Assembly (NCBI GenBank): GCA_000727475.1
Contig: KL647301.1
Span: 1,184,093 to 1,248,092, forward strand
Length of the DNA stretch: 64,000 nt
From: Sarcocystis neurona
Lineage: Eukaryota > Apicomplexa > Conoidasida > Eucoccidiorida > Sarcocystidae
Reading direction: 5' to 3'
Below, piece by piece: positions 24,801-37,300 of the stretch; the first letter of the stretch is position 1; each line of letters starts with the position of its first letter. The translations under genes were made by a program, and so were the position numbers. The notes under the pieces were generated by a model that worked only from the letters and a program-made list of their open reading frames with translations, had not been told where the DNA came from and made no database searches.

Positions 24801-26441
24801 GTCGTTGGGCGGGAGATCGTGCCGGAAGACGACCAGACCTTCAAGACAGCCGCCGAACTCATTTGTCAAGACGAAGCGAAGAGAGGACGTCGCGGTGTGA
24901 ACATTTCGACGTGCCCGCCTCGCCCCGCACGAAAGAAAATTCGGCTTGGTGTCGGGGAAAATCGTTTTAGACTCACTGTGGCGAACATAGGTACAGAATT
25001 CCCTCGAAAGCACAAGACGACAGATACGCAGGGCGTGGTGATGAAGACGCTATGGGCTTTAGTCGCCGCCGGAATGCGTTCGTAGCATAGTTCGTCGTGA
25101 TGTACTCCCCGCACAGTGTGCAAGTATGCCTGACGTCGTCTGTGCAGGGGTGAGCAAACGAGCAGATGTGATGGATGTGCGGCTGTGCGATTACCCTGGT
25201 GTAGGTGATTCCCGTGCATTGCTGATCCATGAAAACGGGAAGTACACTCGTCTTTCTCGCGACCATAAGCCGAGCGTTGCAGCCGAAGCGCAGCGAATCG
25301 TTAACGCAGGCGGATTTATAGACTATACTGACACATTCCGTGTCAATGGAGTCATGTCTCTCTCCAGAGCTTTCGGCGACGCAGTAAGTGTAGACGCACA
25401 GGGACAGGCAGAGCAAGAAGAGGTGCAGTAACAACACGTCATCCCGAAAATTGTGAGCCGTGGTGCTGGGTTGTGTTAACGAATAAACTCTGCGTCGCCT
25501 TTCCGTTTACTACTCGTGCAGGTTCGTGTGGCACGGCGGTTGCCGACTTAAAGAGAGCACATTGTTTGCCATCGCTGAAACGCGACTAAACAATTTCGGG
25601 TGTTGCTGCACTTCCTGTCTTATGAATAGACTGTCATATCCTCTTCATGGGCCGCGCAGACAAGCAAGCTATCGTTAGACTTACGTCCTTGTATTGTACG
25701 GTGATTAAAAGCTCAAGTGGCACTGTTGCGTGCTACTGCCCTGTAGGACATGAAGCAAAACCCTCACCAGCCTCTGGATAAGCAGCTGATAACAGCAGTC
25801 CCAGACGTGCGCTCTTTTGTGGCTAAAACATCTGATGTCCTCCTAATCGCCTGTGATGGTAAGCTTACGTGGGAAGATGAAGTAGCCCTCTGGCGATCAA
25901 CTCAGGCTTTGTTAAGACAAGCATGCGAACCATTAGACCAGTTTTGGTTGAGAACAATATGTGGAGAGGTCGGTCTGGGCCTACAGCTCTCCAGAGGACG
26001 CACGAGAAAGGTGGTTAAGTGTGCAACAAGTAGTTCTCAGTGGGTACGGGGGTTCTGCAGTGGTGCCGCCCCAGCCTTTATGGCGTCTTTGAGGAGTCAG
26101 CTTGCTAGTGATGTTGCAGGCCGTAATCGTAGACGTCGCGAAGAATTTGACATTTTAACCGAGAAGAAAAATCCTGCGTGTAGAACAACCGCATGTGGAA
26201 TGCAGGCCTTTATGAACCAAGGGAGATGACGCCGCAATATGTCGCCAGCTTCATTCACGCCGAACTCCGTCGCGACTCACGTCCTGAAAGAGCCCTTTTC
26301 CGTATCCTGGATGCAGCCTTCGACCTCAACTCTGGTGACAACATCAGCGGTATCCTCACCTTCTTCCGGGAGCGCCGCGCCCTTAAGGAAATCAAGAGAA
26401 CCGCCATCGTCAGTGGCAAAAGTGAACTGCACGAGTTCTAA
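21803..26441 (+). CDS. PP2C-family Ser/Thr protein phosphatase with long N-terminal extension, seven exons
   Basis: This is a metal-dependent protein phosphatase (PPM/PP2C). Predicted exons are 21803-23092, 23576-23696, 23991-24092, 24754-24990, 25205-25383, 25747-25858 and 26206-26441. Every junction is GT-AG, phases agree throughout, and the sum is 2277 nt (758 residues). Joining them rebuilds the family motifs in order: IGRRPTDED|A (430/431), FDGHGGHQAA (metal Asp at about 451), SGATG|VLVFI, LTVANI|GDSRALL (584-590), LSRDHKP, RVNGVMSLSRAFGD (to about 642), LLIACDG|LYE (Asp 680) and LNSGDNIS (Asp 725). All four metal-binding acidic positions are present, so it should be active. Residues 1-400 are an extension found outside the catalytic fold. 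They include a hydrophobic stretch near the start (CFSLVILITFTLTGPLAYLA), possibly a signal anchor, and a basic coiled-coil-like Arg/Glu/Gln region. About 60 residues are inserted before VANIGDSR. The frame is open to 21761 but without an ATG before 21803; an upstream exon is possible. Confidence 0.9.
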
Positions 26442-27966
26442 CGACGCTTAGCTAACGGATGATTTTACAGCTACCATTTACTCTGTAGCCCATAAAGCGG
26501 CACATAGCAAGGGGAAGTCAGTACTTCACTAGTACGTATCAGTGCCGTACTGGTTTTTTCGGGTGAAGTGTACAGCTAAAGGGGGGCCACTGGCTGTAGA
26601 TACATGGTGTTAAGCCAGCAGGCCGCATCGTTTACATGCAGCACTGGCGGGTGTGACTTTTATTCAAGAAAGTACAGCGCGTTGTACTGTTGGAGCCCTG
26701 CCTTGCAAGTAGTCACGTACTCCGTTTTTTCGTCTGATCCGTGTCCTCTAGCTTGAAGGGAGTAAAAGGAACGACTCTTCGCCAGCATCACGATCCGGTT
26801 GGGGTGCGCGAAGGCGATAAAAATTTCGTGCACCGTACGACTCCTCCTGTTGCGGTGAACTACGGCGATGGCGTGGAATTGACTTCGCAGAAGGGGAGTC
26901 GTCATGACGGAAGCTCGAAGATTCTGAGTTAAACCGTACTTGCTTTTTGGCGGAGGCAAGATATCATACCGTAGACCGCGTTCAGAGGAAGAGGTGTTTG
27001 AGGTAGAATGTTGCACAAAGAGCATACGTGCTGTTACTAGGAGTGAAAGATCATCCTGAGTTCTTGCCGCTTATAGAAATAACCACAGGTTCTGTGAGGA
27101 GATGTTGATATCGCAACTGCGCAGAGAAACTGGTGACATTCTTTTGGAGCAGAAGAGTCGAACGGCGAAGAATTAGCTGGTGGACGAGGGCTCGCTTGTA
27201 GTCCAGCGGCTGCCTGTACCTTGTGCGTGTCGCAGAAGCCTCGTGTCCACTTCAGTCGTTCCTGTTAGCACCCCTGGCAGCTGCGAGCACCACGGGGAGT
27301 GTACCGTTGACCATTTATGAGAGACGTCCGCATGCATTAGACTCCATGCACCTCTTTTCGTGCTTGCTCAGATGATCCTGGCAGGTCCCGTGACTTGAGC
27401 GATTCGCGAGAGACAGCGGCGCTCGGAAGTAGCTTCGGCTCCGCTCGCGAAGAACGCGGACACGTGCGGCAGACGAAGGCGGACGCCACTGTGCACGTGT
27501 ACGGGAAACCGTCCGTGGCAACTCTATGAAAGAGCATTCCGCGTGTGCGCATTATTCCTAAGGCGGGTACTCGCTTGGTGTGTATACAATTTGTGACGCG
27601 TGGATGCACATAGATAGTTTTTGCCAGCTGGCGTAAGAAATTCGGCTTCACCTTTGACCTCGTGTGTGCTTTCCCTGAGCTTTCATCAAGAACAGAGGCG
27701 TCTGCTAACGTTCGTGTATGCTTTGCGTGACTGCACTTGGTGCGATTTACTCAGACAGGCACCAATTTCGTCGAGCCCCTTGAGCAACACTCCGACAAAA
27801 CCAACATTTTGAGAACCCATATTGCAAAAGGCATAACTACTTGTATTCCGTAACAGGCTACGCTGATAGTGGTGACACAGATCAAGCTCTTACGGCTACA
27901 GCCATGATCAATCAGCCGTGCGTGACCGTTTGCCACTGCGAACAGACGCTGCGCACGTGTCACACC

Positions 27967-28275
27967 CACCTGTGCTTGGGACTGCAGACGTGCTGTGACT
28001 GACACGTATGTAAGCCTCCGCAGTGAAAACGTGGAACTAAGAAGGAATGAAGACAGTCATGGGAACAGGTTTTTTGAAATTATAGTACCACGTCCATCTG
28101 CACATGGCAGTGCATGTCACTCGCACCTGTGCTTGGGACCGCACACGTGCTGTGAGTGACTCGTCTGTAGGCCTCTGCAGTGAAACCGTAATACTAAGAA
28201 ATAATGAAGGCAGTCATAGGGAGTAGGGCTCTATCTGCACATGGCGATCCGCAGCGTGCACACGCTTTGCACAGC
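27967..28275 (+). repeat. Two diverged tandem copies, period about 157 bp
   Basis: CACCTGTGCTTGGGACTGCA at 27967 recurs as CACCTGTGCTTGGGACCGCA at 28124. Both are followed by ACGTGCTGTGA, a CCTCCGCAGTGAAA or CCTCTGCAGTGAAA block, ACTAAGAA, AATGAAG and CAGTCATRGG. Confidence 0.8.
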
Positions 28276-30530
28276 AGGGTGGCGCTGAAGGCTCTTTATC
28301 CAAGAGCCTTCGAAGGCATATATACGCCGCTGGGGGTGCGTCCCAGACTTCTACCGTATATCTACAGAAGAGGGTACCAGGGTGCTGCGCTCGTCACCAC
28401 AACGCCGACGTGTGCGTAAACCACACACGTTTAAGGTTTTTGCCGGGTGCTTTGTATGTGTGCAAGATTTCTCCCGTACTATATACTCTTTCTTGTATGG
28501 CGCAGTTCTTCTTCACAGCTTCGTGGCTTTGGAGAAAAGCGGCCCCTATCGTACGCAGGTGTCCTGGTTGGTTGAATAAGAGAAGGCCCTAATGATGAAT
28601 TCACGGTAAGCGCAGTGTCAGCTGCAGTGATCTGTGTTACACACTCTTTAAGATGCTATAGCGACGCATTCGACGATCCCTTGTAGAAGGTTTGATATCA
28701 AAGGTGGGAGACGGAGGCGGACCTCCACCCAAATGGAAGGATGAGTGGACACCAGGGTAATACGCATGCTCGAATGGATGCGTCTCCTTGCGCGGGTAGG
28801 TACACGCGGCTGTGCACGCAGTAGCGCATAGCGTATCACGCTTACGTGGACATTTCTCGTAAGATGCAGCTAACAATTTCAAAGCAGCACTATTTGTGCC
28901 CCTGAATGCATATTATATCCACACTGTCGACTGCAGCGCAGCGCCCTCCATGTGTGGCATTTCACGACGGAAGCTCCAGACTAAACCGATGTCTTCGGAG
29001 ACACGAAGTGGTCCCGTCTCACGTCCCCGGAAATCGATCCCTCTATTGCATCTTTCCTCAAGATGACGCTTTCAGACGTATTTAACAAGGTCATATTTTG
29101 ACAGTTGCTGCGGTCAGCACGTGACTTCGTGTCCGGCGCAATTTGTATTTTAAAGTTCACTGCTTTTCAGAAAGACATAGCAGTGCGCTCACACGAACAG
29201 GGCGGCCAGGAACACCTCGTAAGGTTTGCGGTGATCGGTCGCAGGGGTCCCTACTGCCAGTGGCTGACGCCCTGCGGTCTGCTTTTGCGTTCGCGGCTCA
29301 ACATAGTTATAATTGGCTTAGCATAACCGAAAGTAAATCGATTTGCTCTTTGTTCAGCTACAGCGAACTAATCAAGCGTACACAATGGGACCCTCTTTCG
29401 CAATTGATAACGGTTAAGTGGTGAGACGTCGGCAAACCACCACTCCTGTGACCACTCATACAACTCTTGCTACGTGTCTGTATGCAAGCGAGTACGTGTG
29501 GACTTCCTTGAAGACGTATGGTCGCATATTTATATAAGGGACCACATCCGTCGCTACGTTCAGTATCAAGAACCACAATATACAAAAAGTTCATGACGTA
29601 AACGCAGGCACCGTACCTGTAACCCATACCTCTCAACTGCGTTTGTCTGACGGTGTAAGCTGTCCCAGCCAACGTACTCACACATGTGCATTTGGGCAGC
29701 TTGTTCTTTTCCATGAAAAGCACGCTGTGAAGAAATGTGCATTCGACCTTGCCTGTCGCAAATATGCGCAGGTGAACGGTACGCTGTTCAGCAACCCTTT
29801 CAGCAGAAGGGTGAAACGTGACCAGCGTGCGTGTCCGGAGTGCACGGGGATACTCGGGGAAATGCGGCAGATAAACGGTTTCAGGGAACACTGAGGAAAG
29901 AGCTGTAGTGTTAACTAATCGATGACCGCCACGTTCGAGCTACGACCATCGGCTGGACTTGCCACCTGAGGAACAGGAAACTTTTTCATGTGTCGCACTA
30001 CGGTGGCAGCACAGCCTCGCCGTGGGACTTGCATTAGAACACAGGTTCATGATGAAAACAGATGTAGACTTCTGCACGAAACAGTCACGGCCGACAGCTG
30101 AAAGTACCAGCCACTGTTGTGGGTAAGTAGACACCCCGCAAATCACGTCCTGATCATATTTTTTAAAGCGCTCACTAGCAGATGTGTAATCTGGTGCAAC
30201 ATGCACTCGCCACTAAATGTTGTGTGCCGTGAAGAAGTTGGAGCGCCACATACTTCCTAATTTTATTCACTCTGCAGTAGTCACAGTGCTAAGCCCAGGA
30301 CGAAAAAATCCGTGTGGTTCGGATTCACACACTTCTGCGCACTGTCTCCACGGCCACGTACGGTAGTCTCCAATTGTACTCCTGAAACGAACGCTTAACC
30401 GCGCTTCGCGTAGCAGATTCACTCGCGCTTCAGCGTAAGAAGCATACAAATTCTGAATGGCAAAACGGTGGAGCGCGCTCAAGGAATCACTGATGGTATA
30501 AACGTCCTGACACGCCTTCATGTTTTTTAC

Positions 30531-30746
30531 GCGTGCGCGCACGCACAGCCGCATAGTCTCGATTCCACTGGTCATATCTGTGAATTGGAACCCATTCGGG
30601 CATGTTTCCCATCGACTCCCTTTTTAGTGCACATGCGTGCGTGCGCGCACGCTCACCCGCATAGTCTTGATTCCAGTGGTACCACTTGTGAATTGGAATG
30701 CATTCAGGCATGTCTCCCAACGAATCCGTTGTTACACAGGGTACGT
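30531..30746 (+). repeat. Two-copy tandem repeat, period 108 bp
   Basis: GCGTGCGCGCACGCACAGCC at 30531 recurs as GCGTGCGCGCACGCTCACCC at 30639. Both continue with GCATAGTC, GATTCCA, TGTGAATTGGAA and ATTCRGGCATGT. The GTGCGCGCAC core is itself palindromic. Confidence 0.8.
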
Positions 30747-31089
30747 GCACCGAAAAGTCATATAGGTCTTGGTGTAAGGGTTGTGGTACAGCATGAGCGC
30801 ACAGTCATAATGTAAGTGTGATTTACGTGCTTTAGCGGTATGCACAAGAGCCGTAACAATGGTACGACTTCATACGATGTGTGTTGCGTGCATGCTTCGC
30901 TAACGCACGCGCAAGTGTTTGCGGCATCTGTGGGTTCAGAGGAAACCACAGTGTTGTACCACTGCCGTACCGAATGGGCTCGTTGAGCTGTGCGGTTCTG
31001 GTAGATATTTTGGAGGCATACTACTGGAGGCATACTACTACGTATACTTGGCTTGCATGTGTACAGTTTTGGTGTTTGGATGCGCGCTT

Positions 31090-31285
31090 AGATGACCTGA
31101 TTAAGCACACGTCTGGGGCAACGCTTATGAAGCAGATCAGGAAGCATCTTGCCGATGCTAAGACCACTACGGTTGGGCAAGTAATACATGATGGTCTTCC
31201 GCGTGTCTGCTTCTCCTTCTCGCTCACGATGGAGATTGCTTCCAATGCAGGAACGGCCTCCGGGCAGCGCGTCCCGTACACCTAA
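31090..31285 (+). CDS. Possible terminal exon, unknown protein
   Basis: I do not recognise it. After a possible acceptor (GCGCGCTTAG at about 31091) the frame encodes DDLIKHTSGATLMKQIRKHL and then ADAKTTTVGQVIHDGLPRV, ending at a stop at 31283-31285. Amphipathic, charged composition without Cys/Ser shadow character makes it coding-like. No upstream exon is identified, so it may be chance. Confidence 0.25.
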
Positions 31286-32791
31286 CTGATGTGGATGAAA
31301 AGCAATTCATAGCAGCCGATGCAGCCGCAAGGAGGTGTTGGTACACTGAGCAAGTGCACATTACTGACAACAATACAGATTGCAATGGTTCGGAGCACGG
31401 TACCGCGCCATATAGCTGACAAGGTGTCACTCAGAAAAGTGGGACGGAGAGACGGCTTAAGAAAAACGTCGTGCATGTGACGAGTGAAATACCGCTGCCG
31501 TTTACCGCGCGTGTCGACAGTAACCCCCCCCTGTGCATGCCGGGACACCTCGCGAATTGATTATCATGTCCAACGGTGAACGAACTCGTACAACGTCTTG
31601 TTGTGCGGCACCTCTCTACTCGTCCTCGTTTATGAAGAAAAACACAGGAAGCACTGCGCGTGCTTGTGTTTTCGCTTCCTCTCCTCCAGTTCCGGAAGCG
31701 TTTACTGAGTAGGTACTCTCTTCCACAACGGACGTAATGTAGCCATGGTGCAGCGCAACGGTGCGGCACAGAGCTGCGGAGCGCTTTATATATTCGAGAC
31801 AAGCTCAGACCTTCTCGTTGATGCTTGATATTTTGTCGACTCAGCTGTGTAGCTGTGTTGTTGCCTTTCTCTGGAAACTTCTTCCTTCATTTTCAACGAT
31901 ACGGTGTGCATCATGGCTTCTGTACGAGAGCGTTCTTCTCAGCATAAAAGGTAGCTGGCTGAACGGAAGCGACATTCCACAGAAGAGCCTGTTCTTACTT
32001 TAACCGATGCGTATGATGTCCGCCATTTCGTTCTAAAATGTGATTGATTAGTGATTTATTGCTCGTGAAGGCAGCCACTGCATTAGCACACATTTTCAAT
32101 TTGCTGGCGACTCTGCTGCAAAGCACGTCCGACCTCGATTGCACCGTGGTCTGCGTGTTGGGGGAGTCGCTTCCTTCCGATGCTTGTAGTCCACGTCGTT
32201 GTAGTGAGTTTTTTCCTAGTGGTCCGTACGTAGACGACTTTAGATGAGCTTTGCGCACCCGACTTGAAAAGGTCCTCTGTCACACTATGTGAGTACGGAT
32301 ATGACGCACGCGTCCACACATGAGTCCGTAGATTTTCCTGCCTCTTTTGCGTGCGTGTTTACAGAGCAGCCGGTAGCATTCCTTCGTGGTATTCTCTTGT
32401 AATTCGTCCTTAGATGTGCACGTTTTGGGTGGCTTCCACGAAGGCATTTCTGTCTCGGCTATTCGTGGAATCTGCCAGGATGCGTCGATGTGAAACGAAG
32501 GTGACCATTGTCGTGCAAGCGTTGACAGTTCCGGGCAGCTTTCGTCTCTTGCGGGCTCAGTGTTGCGCTGCAATCGCACGAAAGGGCACGCACCGGGACA
32601 CAGTAGAGTATGAACTCACACTGACATTGTATATATGTATATTATACTCGGGTGCAGGATGGCAGCTATACAGCGGCAAAACAAATCATCCTTAGCGGCT
32701 TGTTTCTGCGTGCAGCGTGATCTTTTTTCAAAGTTGAAGCGGATTCAGTCAGTTTCCCTCCCTCTGCAGCGGTCGCATCTCGGCACCTCCA

Positions 32792-33151
32792 ATGACGGGG
32801 CCGCCAAATATAGGGCTTACCAGCGTCAGCCATGCCGATAACCTGCATTCTCTTAAAGGTTCAGGCGCCTTTTGTGCCAGTAGCTTGCGAAGCTCTACAC
32901 AAGAACCGCCAGCAGCAGCGGCTCTTCAAGTGTTCTGTGAGGGACGGGAAGAACGAGCAGCACTGCTGAGCACGACGGGGGCTGCAGCATCCGCACAACT
33001 TGCGAGGTCGTAGGCGGCAGCTTTGCAAGCGTCTACAGGCTCAAGCACGTGAATCCCGTCCATAGTAGCACCTCAGTTCCGACACAGCAGCAGCATGCAT
33101 CTGGAGAGGCGGCTGCGGTGGAAATTGCAGTGATTGCAAAACCCATCCCAT
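32792..33151 (+). CDS. Possible 5' exons of the plus-strand gene that follows
   Basis: Two overlapping coding-like frames occur. From ATG 32792 an Ala/Ser-rich frame runs to a stop at 33011-33013. A second frame, open across about 32990-33151, reads TCEVVGGSFASVYRLKHV, then a Gln/Ala-rich stretch, and ends at a strong donor (ccat|GTAAGC at 33152). The second frame has the composition of other exons in this region. I could not connect either to the exon at 34355 with matching phase, so membership in that gene is inference. Confidence 0.3.
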
Positions 33152-34354
33152 GTAAGCGGACAAGGAACGAAAAAGTCTCTTGCCAGAAGATGCACTTTTT
33201 TTGCTCTACATTTTCCAGTCAGCGTGTACTCGTGGCATGCATCTGTCAAATAAGGCATCCTCACGGTTTTCTCCGCCGTCGGACGCCAAACTGTTGGTAC
33301 CGCTCAGTCATCGATGGGTTGCTTGCAACCACGGGCGCACTGCTCGCCGCACACCGAAATCTAGGAGGCGGAGGGGGGAGACAAACAAGCAGTGTTGACG
33401 TCTTCCGCTTATTATGAAAATCCAGGCTAGTGCTTGCAGGCGCGTCAGTGTATGACCAGCAGGGGCGCCACCCACCTGGCCCGGCGCACAACGGAGAAGG
33501 ATGTCGTCTAAGAACATGCATGGGGCGGCGGCTTGCGCAGTTGTACACCTCGCATGAAGGTACTGAAAGCACTGTTGTCTCCAAATACCACGTGAATTGT
33601 TGGAACTCGCGTCGATACGACAACAACAAGAGATCTGGGCATACAGGTTTTGCGGTGACATACTTTGTTTAGGCAGCCATGACAGCAGACCTGGAGCCAG
33701 GTTCGAGACTGTGTTGTTCGGGAGATAATTGATCCGGCTCTGACAACTGCAGCGGAGCCTCGTAGCTAGTGGTGCCTCTCGTGTGCCTCTTCTATAACAT
33801 GCGACTTGTGGATGCTGGCACGAATCAGAACGCTTCATTGTTGGCCAGCGACATCCGCTCCACCCCTTGACATTCCACCGTCCCACCGTAAAATCTGGCG
33901 TTTTTGGTGGCGCGCTTACTGCATCGCAGCTGCATTCACTCGCGTCAGAGCCTTCGGCCACTTCGTATGCCGTTGTACCCACCTTTGGGATTCCGCGTGC
34001 TGACGCTCGTTACAGTGCCGCTGCGACGGTGCGTGCAGTTTGGTGATGCCTGTGGCGGAGTCTTTTCATGCTTTTTTCTTTGTACGTTGCGGGTACCAGT
34101 CCTTCGTTGCACATCAGACACTCCGTGTGCTCCACCGGCGACTTTCGCATCCGCAACCAGCACGTCTTCCGGTGCTGTCACAAGGGATCCGTTGACGTGG
34201 TAGAGCCGCTGATTAATGCCCCTGACGGTTGCTGCTACCGCTGACGTGGTAGGGCCGTCCGCAATGCCTCTAACGGTTGTTGCTGCTTCTACTATCACTA
34301 CACCACCGTGTTGAAGAGGCTCCGTGTAGGAGGGATGAGGTTATCCTGTTGCAG

Positions 34355-37300
34355 ATGGAGGCGGAGGAGGATCTGCCGGCGGCATCGAAGTCCGTCCTCG
34401 CAGACAATGTGTCGAGCGCGAGGAGGACGACTGGCCGGCAACAGCGCCACGAAGTGGAGCACCACCAGCACTCCTTGCCGGGTGGGTGTTTGGCACCGAT
34501 GCCGTCCACGGGTTCTGTAGCTGTAGATCTTCCTACTGGTGGTACTCGTGCACCTCTTGTTGGCGCGGGTGCAGTCTGGCGTGCAACTGCCACCGCAGCT
34601 TCCTTTGGCGGTGCTACTACAGTTACAATGCCTGCTGATATTCTTTCAGCTATGCCTGCCGGCGCCGCAGCGCTGCTGCCCGCAGGCACCCTTGGAGCTG
34701 CGCGTGCTCGCGTTGCTGCAGCGGGGTCTTCGTGTAATGCTGCGACACCTACGGCTGCTTACAGCGGTGGTGATAACACCGTACGTCTGACTGCTAGGCA
34801 GCGATGCGTCGCGGAGTTGAGCGAAAGCTTCCACCCCTGCACGTCGGGAGAGGAGTGGTGGTTACCGCAGTCGGGTGAGGATCGCTCAGTGCAGAAAAGA
34901 CACTACCAGCAGTCGTCGCGTACACTAGAAAACAGGCTTGAGTACTACAAGCGCTTGGATGCTGTACTGTTGTGCGGGTGCCAGTCTAACCAGTATCAGT
35001 ATAGACATGGAAAGAGTGTGTGTGGTATCGTCGGAAGGGAAGCGCATTGGCACGACTCATACGGTTGGCGGTGAGCGCTGACAGGCAGAATTTAACTCTG
35101 CTGCTAAGAGTAGCAGTGACCGTTGTCACTTGTGGAAGGGAACGTCTTGCGTTGTTGGACAATAGTGAGAACTCTTTGCAATCGATTTTCTCATATCGGT
35201 GCGCCAGTGCGAGTCAGACGCGTGGCACTGGCATTGTACACGCTATAGAGTTTCCCTGTTACGTGCCCTAGGAGGCTTCGCATGCGTAAACGTAACACGC
35301 AAACACGCGCCACACGATCATGCTACGCAACATGTAGACGTGCTTTACGCAGTCAACACATGTGTCACGGTATAGACGTGTGTACGCTGGCAGTCACTGC
35401 CTGGGTAGTGACTGACTGACTTGAGGTACAGCAGTGCTATTTTCTGTCACTGCTCCAGTCGGAAGATAAACCTTTGAGCTCCCTGTGTTCTCACACCGTA
35501 ATACCTGGACAGAACTGGGCGTATCTTCTGTTAGCAGCTCACGTGCTGAAGACTCCTTTTTCACTGCGGGACTTTCTTTCCTGTTTCTCTGTAGAACCAA
35601 ATGAATGGAGTGAGTGGGAGGAGCGAGCGGGCGTGGTGAGTCGCGTGCTGCAGGTGCTGCGGTGCGAGGGCCTGCTGCGAGAGGCACGGAAGGCGTTGCA
35701 GTCGGCGTGTGCTGAAATGATGGACGGTAAGCCCGACGCCTGCACAGCTGACGCGGAGCACGACGCGAGCGAACCACAGGGACGTCCAGCAGCGGCTGCT
35801 CCTCCTGCAGCAGGTGACAACGGAATACCGCTCAGAGGGAGCGCGGTCCGCGGGACAGCCAAAGCAGTGAGGACAGCAGTAGTGGGAACAGCAGCGGCAC
35901 GTGTGGATCAGCCAGCGCGTTGGCCGGCAGCTGAAGAAGCAGAAACAGGAGGGAGCAGAGGGTCGGTCGAAGCAGGAGCGATACTGGCCGATAAAGACAG
36001 AGAAGCGAGAGCGTTTGAGTCGTCGGTCGCTTCTAGAGAGGACACGACATTCAGTGGCGTGGCGCTGAGCTCGCTAGATGTAAAACCTTCCTTGTGGCAC
36101 CATCTACACATACGTGAGCCTGTTTCTACGCTTGATACGTCCAGCTGCAGCAGCAGAACAAGAGTCGTACGGCGGAACGAAGAGGAGGCACGTTGTTTGG
36201 AGAATGAGGGAGGTCGGCGCAGCGTGTGGATGAGGGGAGAGAGAAGCGAAGACGATCTACAAGACGACAGCAAAATCAAGGCCTTACGAGCCCTCATTCC
36301 TAAGCTTTTGGCAACAGTTCCTGAGTGGCTGGATACTAAATTGGATACGGGACGGTGAGGAGAGAAAAAGATTTCCCTTCAACAGAACACCCTGCAGCTG
36401 ACCGATACGTAGGAGTTTAAGGATGGAGCGGGAAGGAAAGGTTTACAGTCAGTTAATTGGTAGCTGGTGGCAAGTTCACTGCGTATACAAGGAAGGAGTG
36501 AAGCAGAGAAAGTTTCACGTAACTGGGAGTCTGCAGATGGACGCTCATATTCGGGACGCTCTTACCAAACCCCGACCGACACACACTGAAGCTTATCTTG
36601 CAGCAGTGATCTGCATCACCTGCACGCACGTGTTGTATGCACGTGTGGCACAAAGCATGCTTGTAGTAGTGATGTGCATCACCTGTACGCGCGTTTTGTA
36701 CGCTTGTATGGCACAAGGCATGCTTCGCAGTTCTCGTGGGAGGAAGTAACCCCCAAAAGTAGACAGGTGCTGCCAGATTACAGGTGGATGTGGAAAGACA
36801 ACTGAGTGTGCTGAAGAGCTCTTGTGCGTCAGTAGGTTACGGTGAACAGAAATCTGATAGACCGTTTTGAGACACACCAGCGGCGACCTGTGCACAGTGT
36901 GGTGCTAGAGTCACACACGTGTGTCCGTGAATTACTCTGAATATTCGTAGTATGTCAGGTGACGACTAGGAAAATCCGGTACTAAATCGATGGCGCCAAC
37001 GAAATGCACGAAGGAAGAAATGCATGTCCTGCAGAAATTTTACCTCTGCATTAAGTTGCCGTGAAAAGGTGGAAGCCGTAACAGAATATTAGGTTTCTGA
37101 ATGTCCGAACGAAGACGTTCAGTCGGGAGGTACTGTAAGGTGAGGGGGCTCGACGCCCGGCGGGCTCAGCACAAGTGAAAGAGTATATTGTATTGTAACA
37201 TTCAGCGTGTCTATGCACATTCATATCTATATTTATGTATATACATACATGTATACATGCATATGCACATACAAGTGCGTATCAACTTGAGTACCTGCTC

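Larger units (their letters stand above)
26442..32791. other. 6.3-kb gene-poor region
   Basis: No family motif was recognised on either strand. Long frames such as 29358-29891 minus and 29643-29894 plus contradict each other and carry no motif. One weak coding candidate at 31090-31285 is listed separately. Two tandem repeats are present. Small spliced genes cannot be excluded. Confidence 0.45.

Noticed and set aside
25859..26205. Continuation of the PP2C exon past ACDG
   Set aside because: The frame stays open, but splicing GTAAGC to ATGCAG restores ACDG-LYE and the downstream GDN block, which the unspliced reading cannot.
32990..33151. GGSFASVYRLKH resembling a protein-kinase glycine loop
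   Set aside because: The first Gly of GxGxxG is missing, no VAVK Lys follows, and I found no HRD or DFG motif in the downstream exons.
33308..33982. 224-codon minus-strand frame
   Set aside because: It has no motif, Cys/Arg-rich shadow composition and no splice or start context, and it lies opposite a plus-strand gene region.
37195..37280. TA/CA-rich stretch as an origin or CRISPR-like repeat
   Set aside because: It is simple-sequence DNA without regular repeat-spacer order, in a eukaryotic context.
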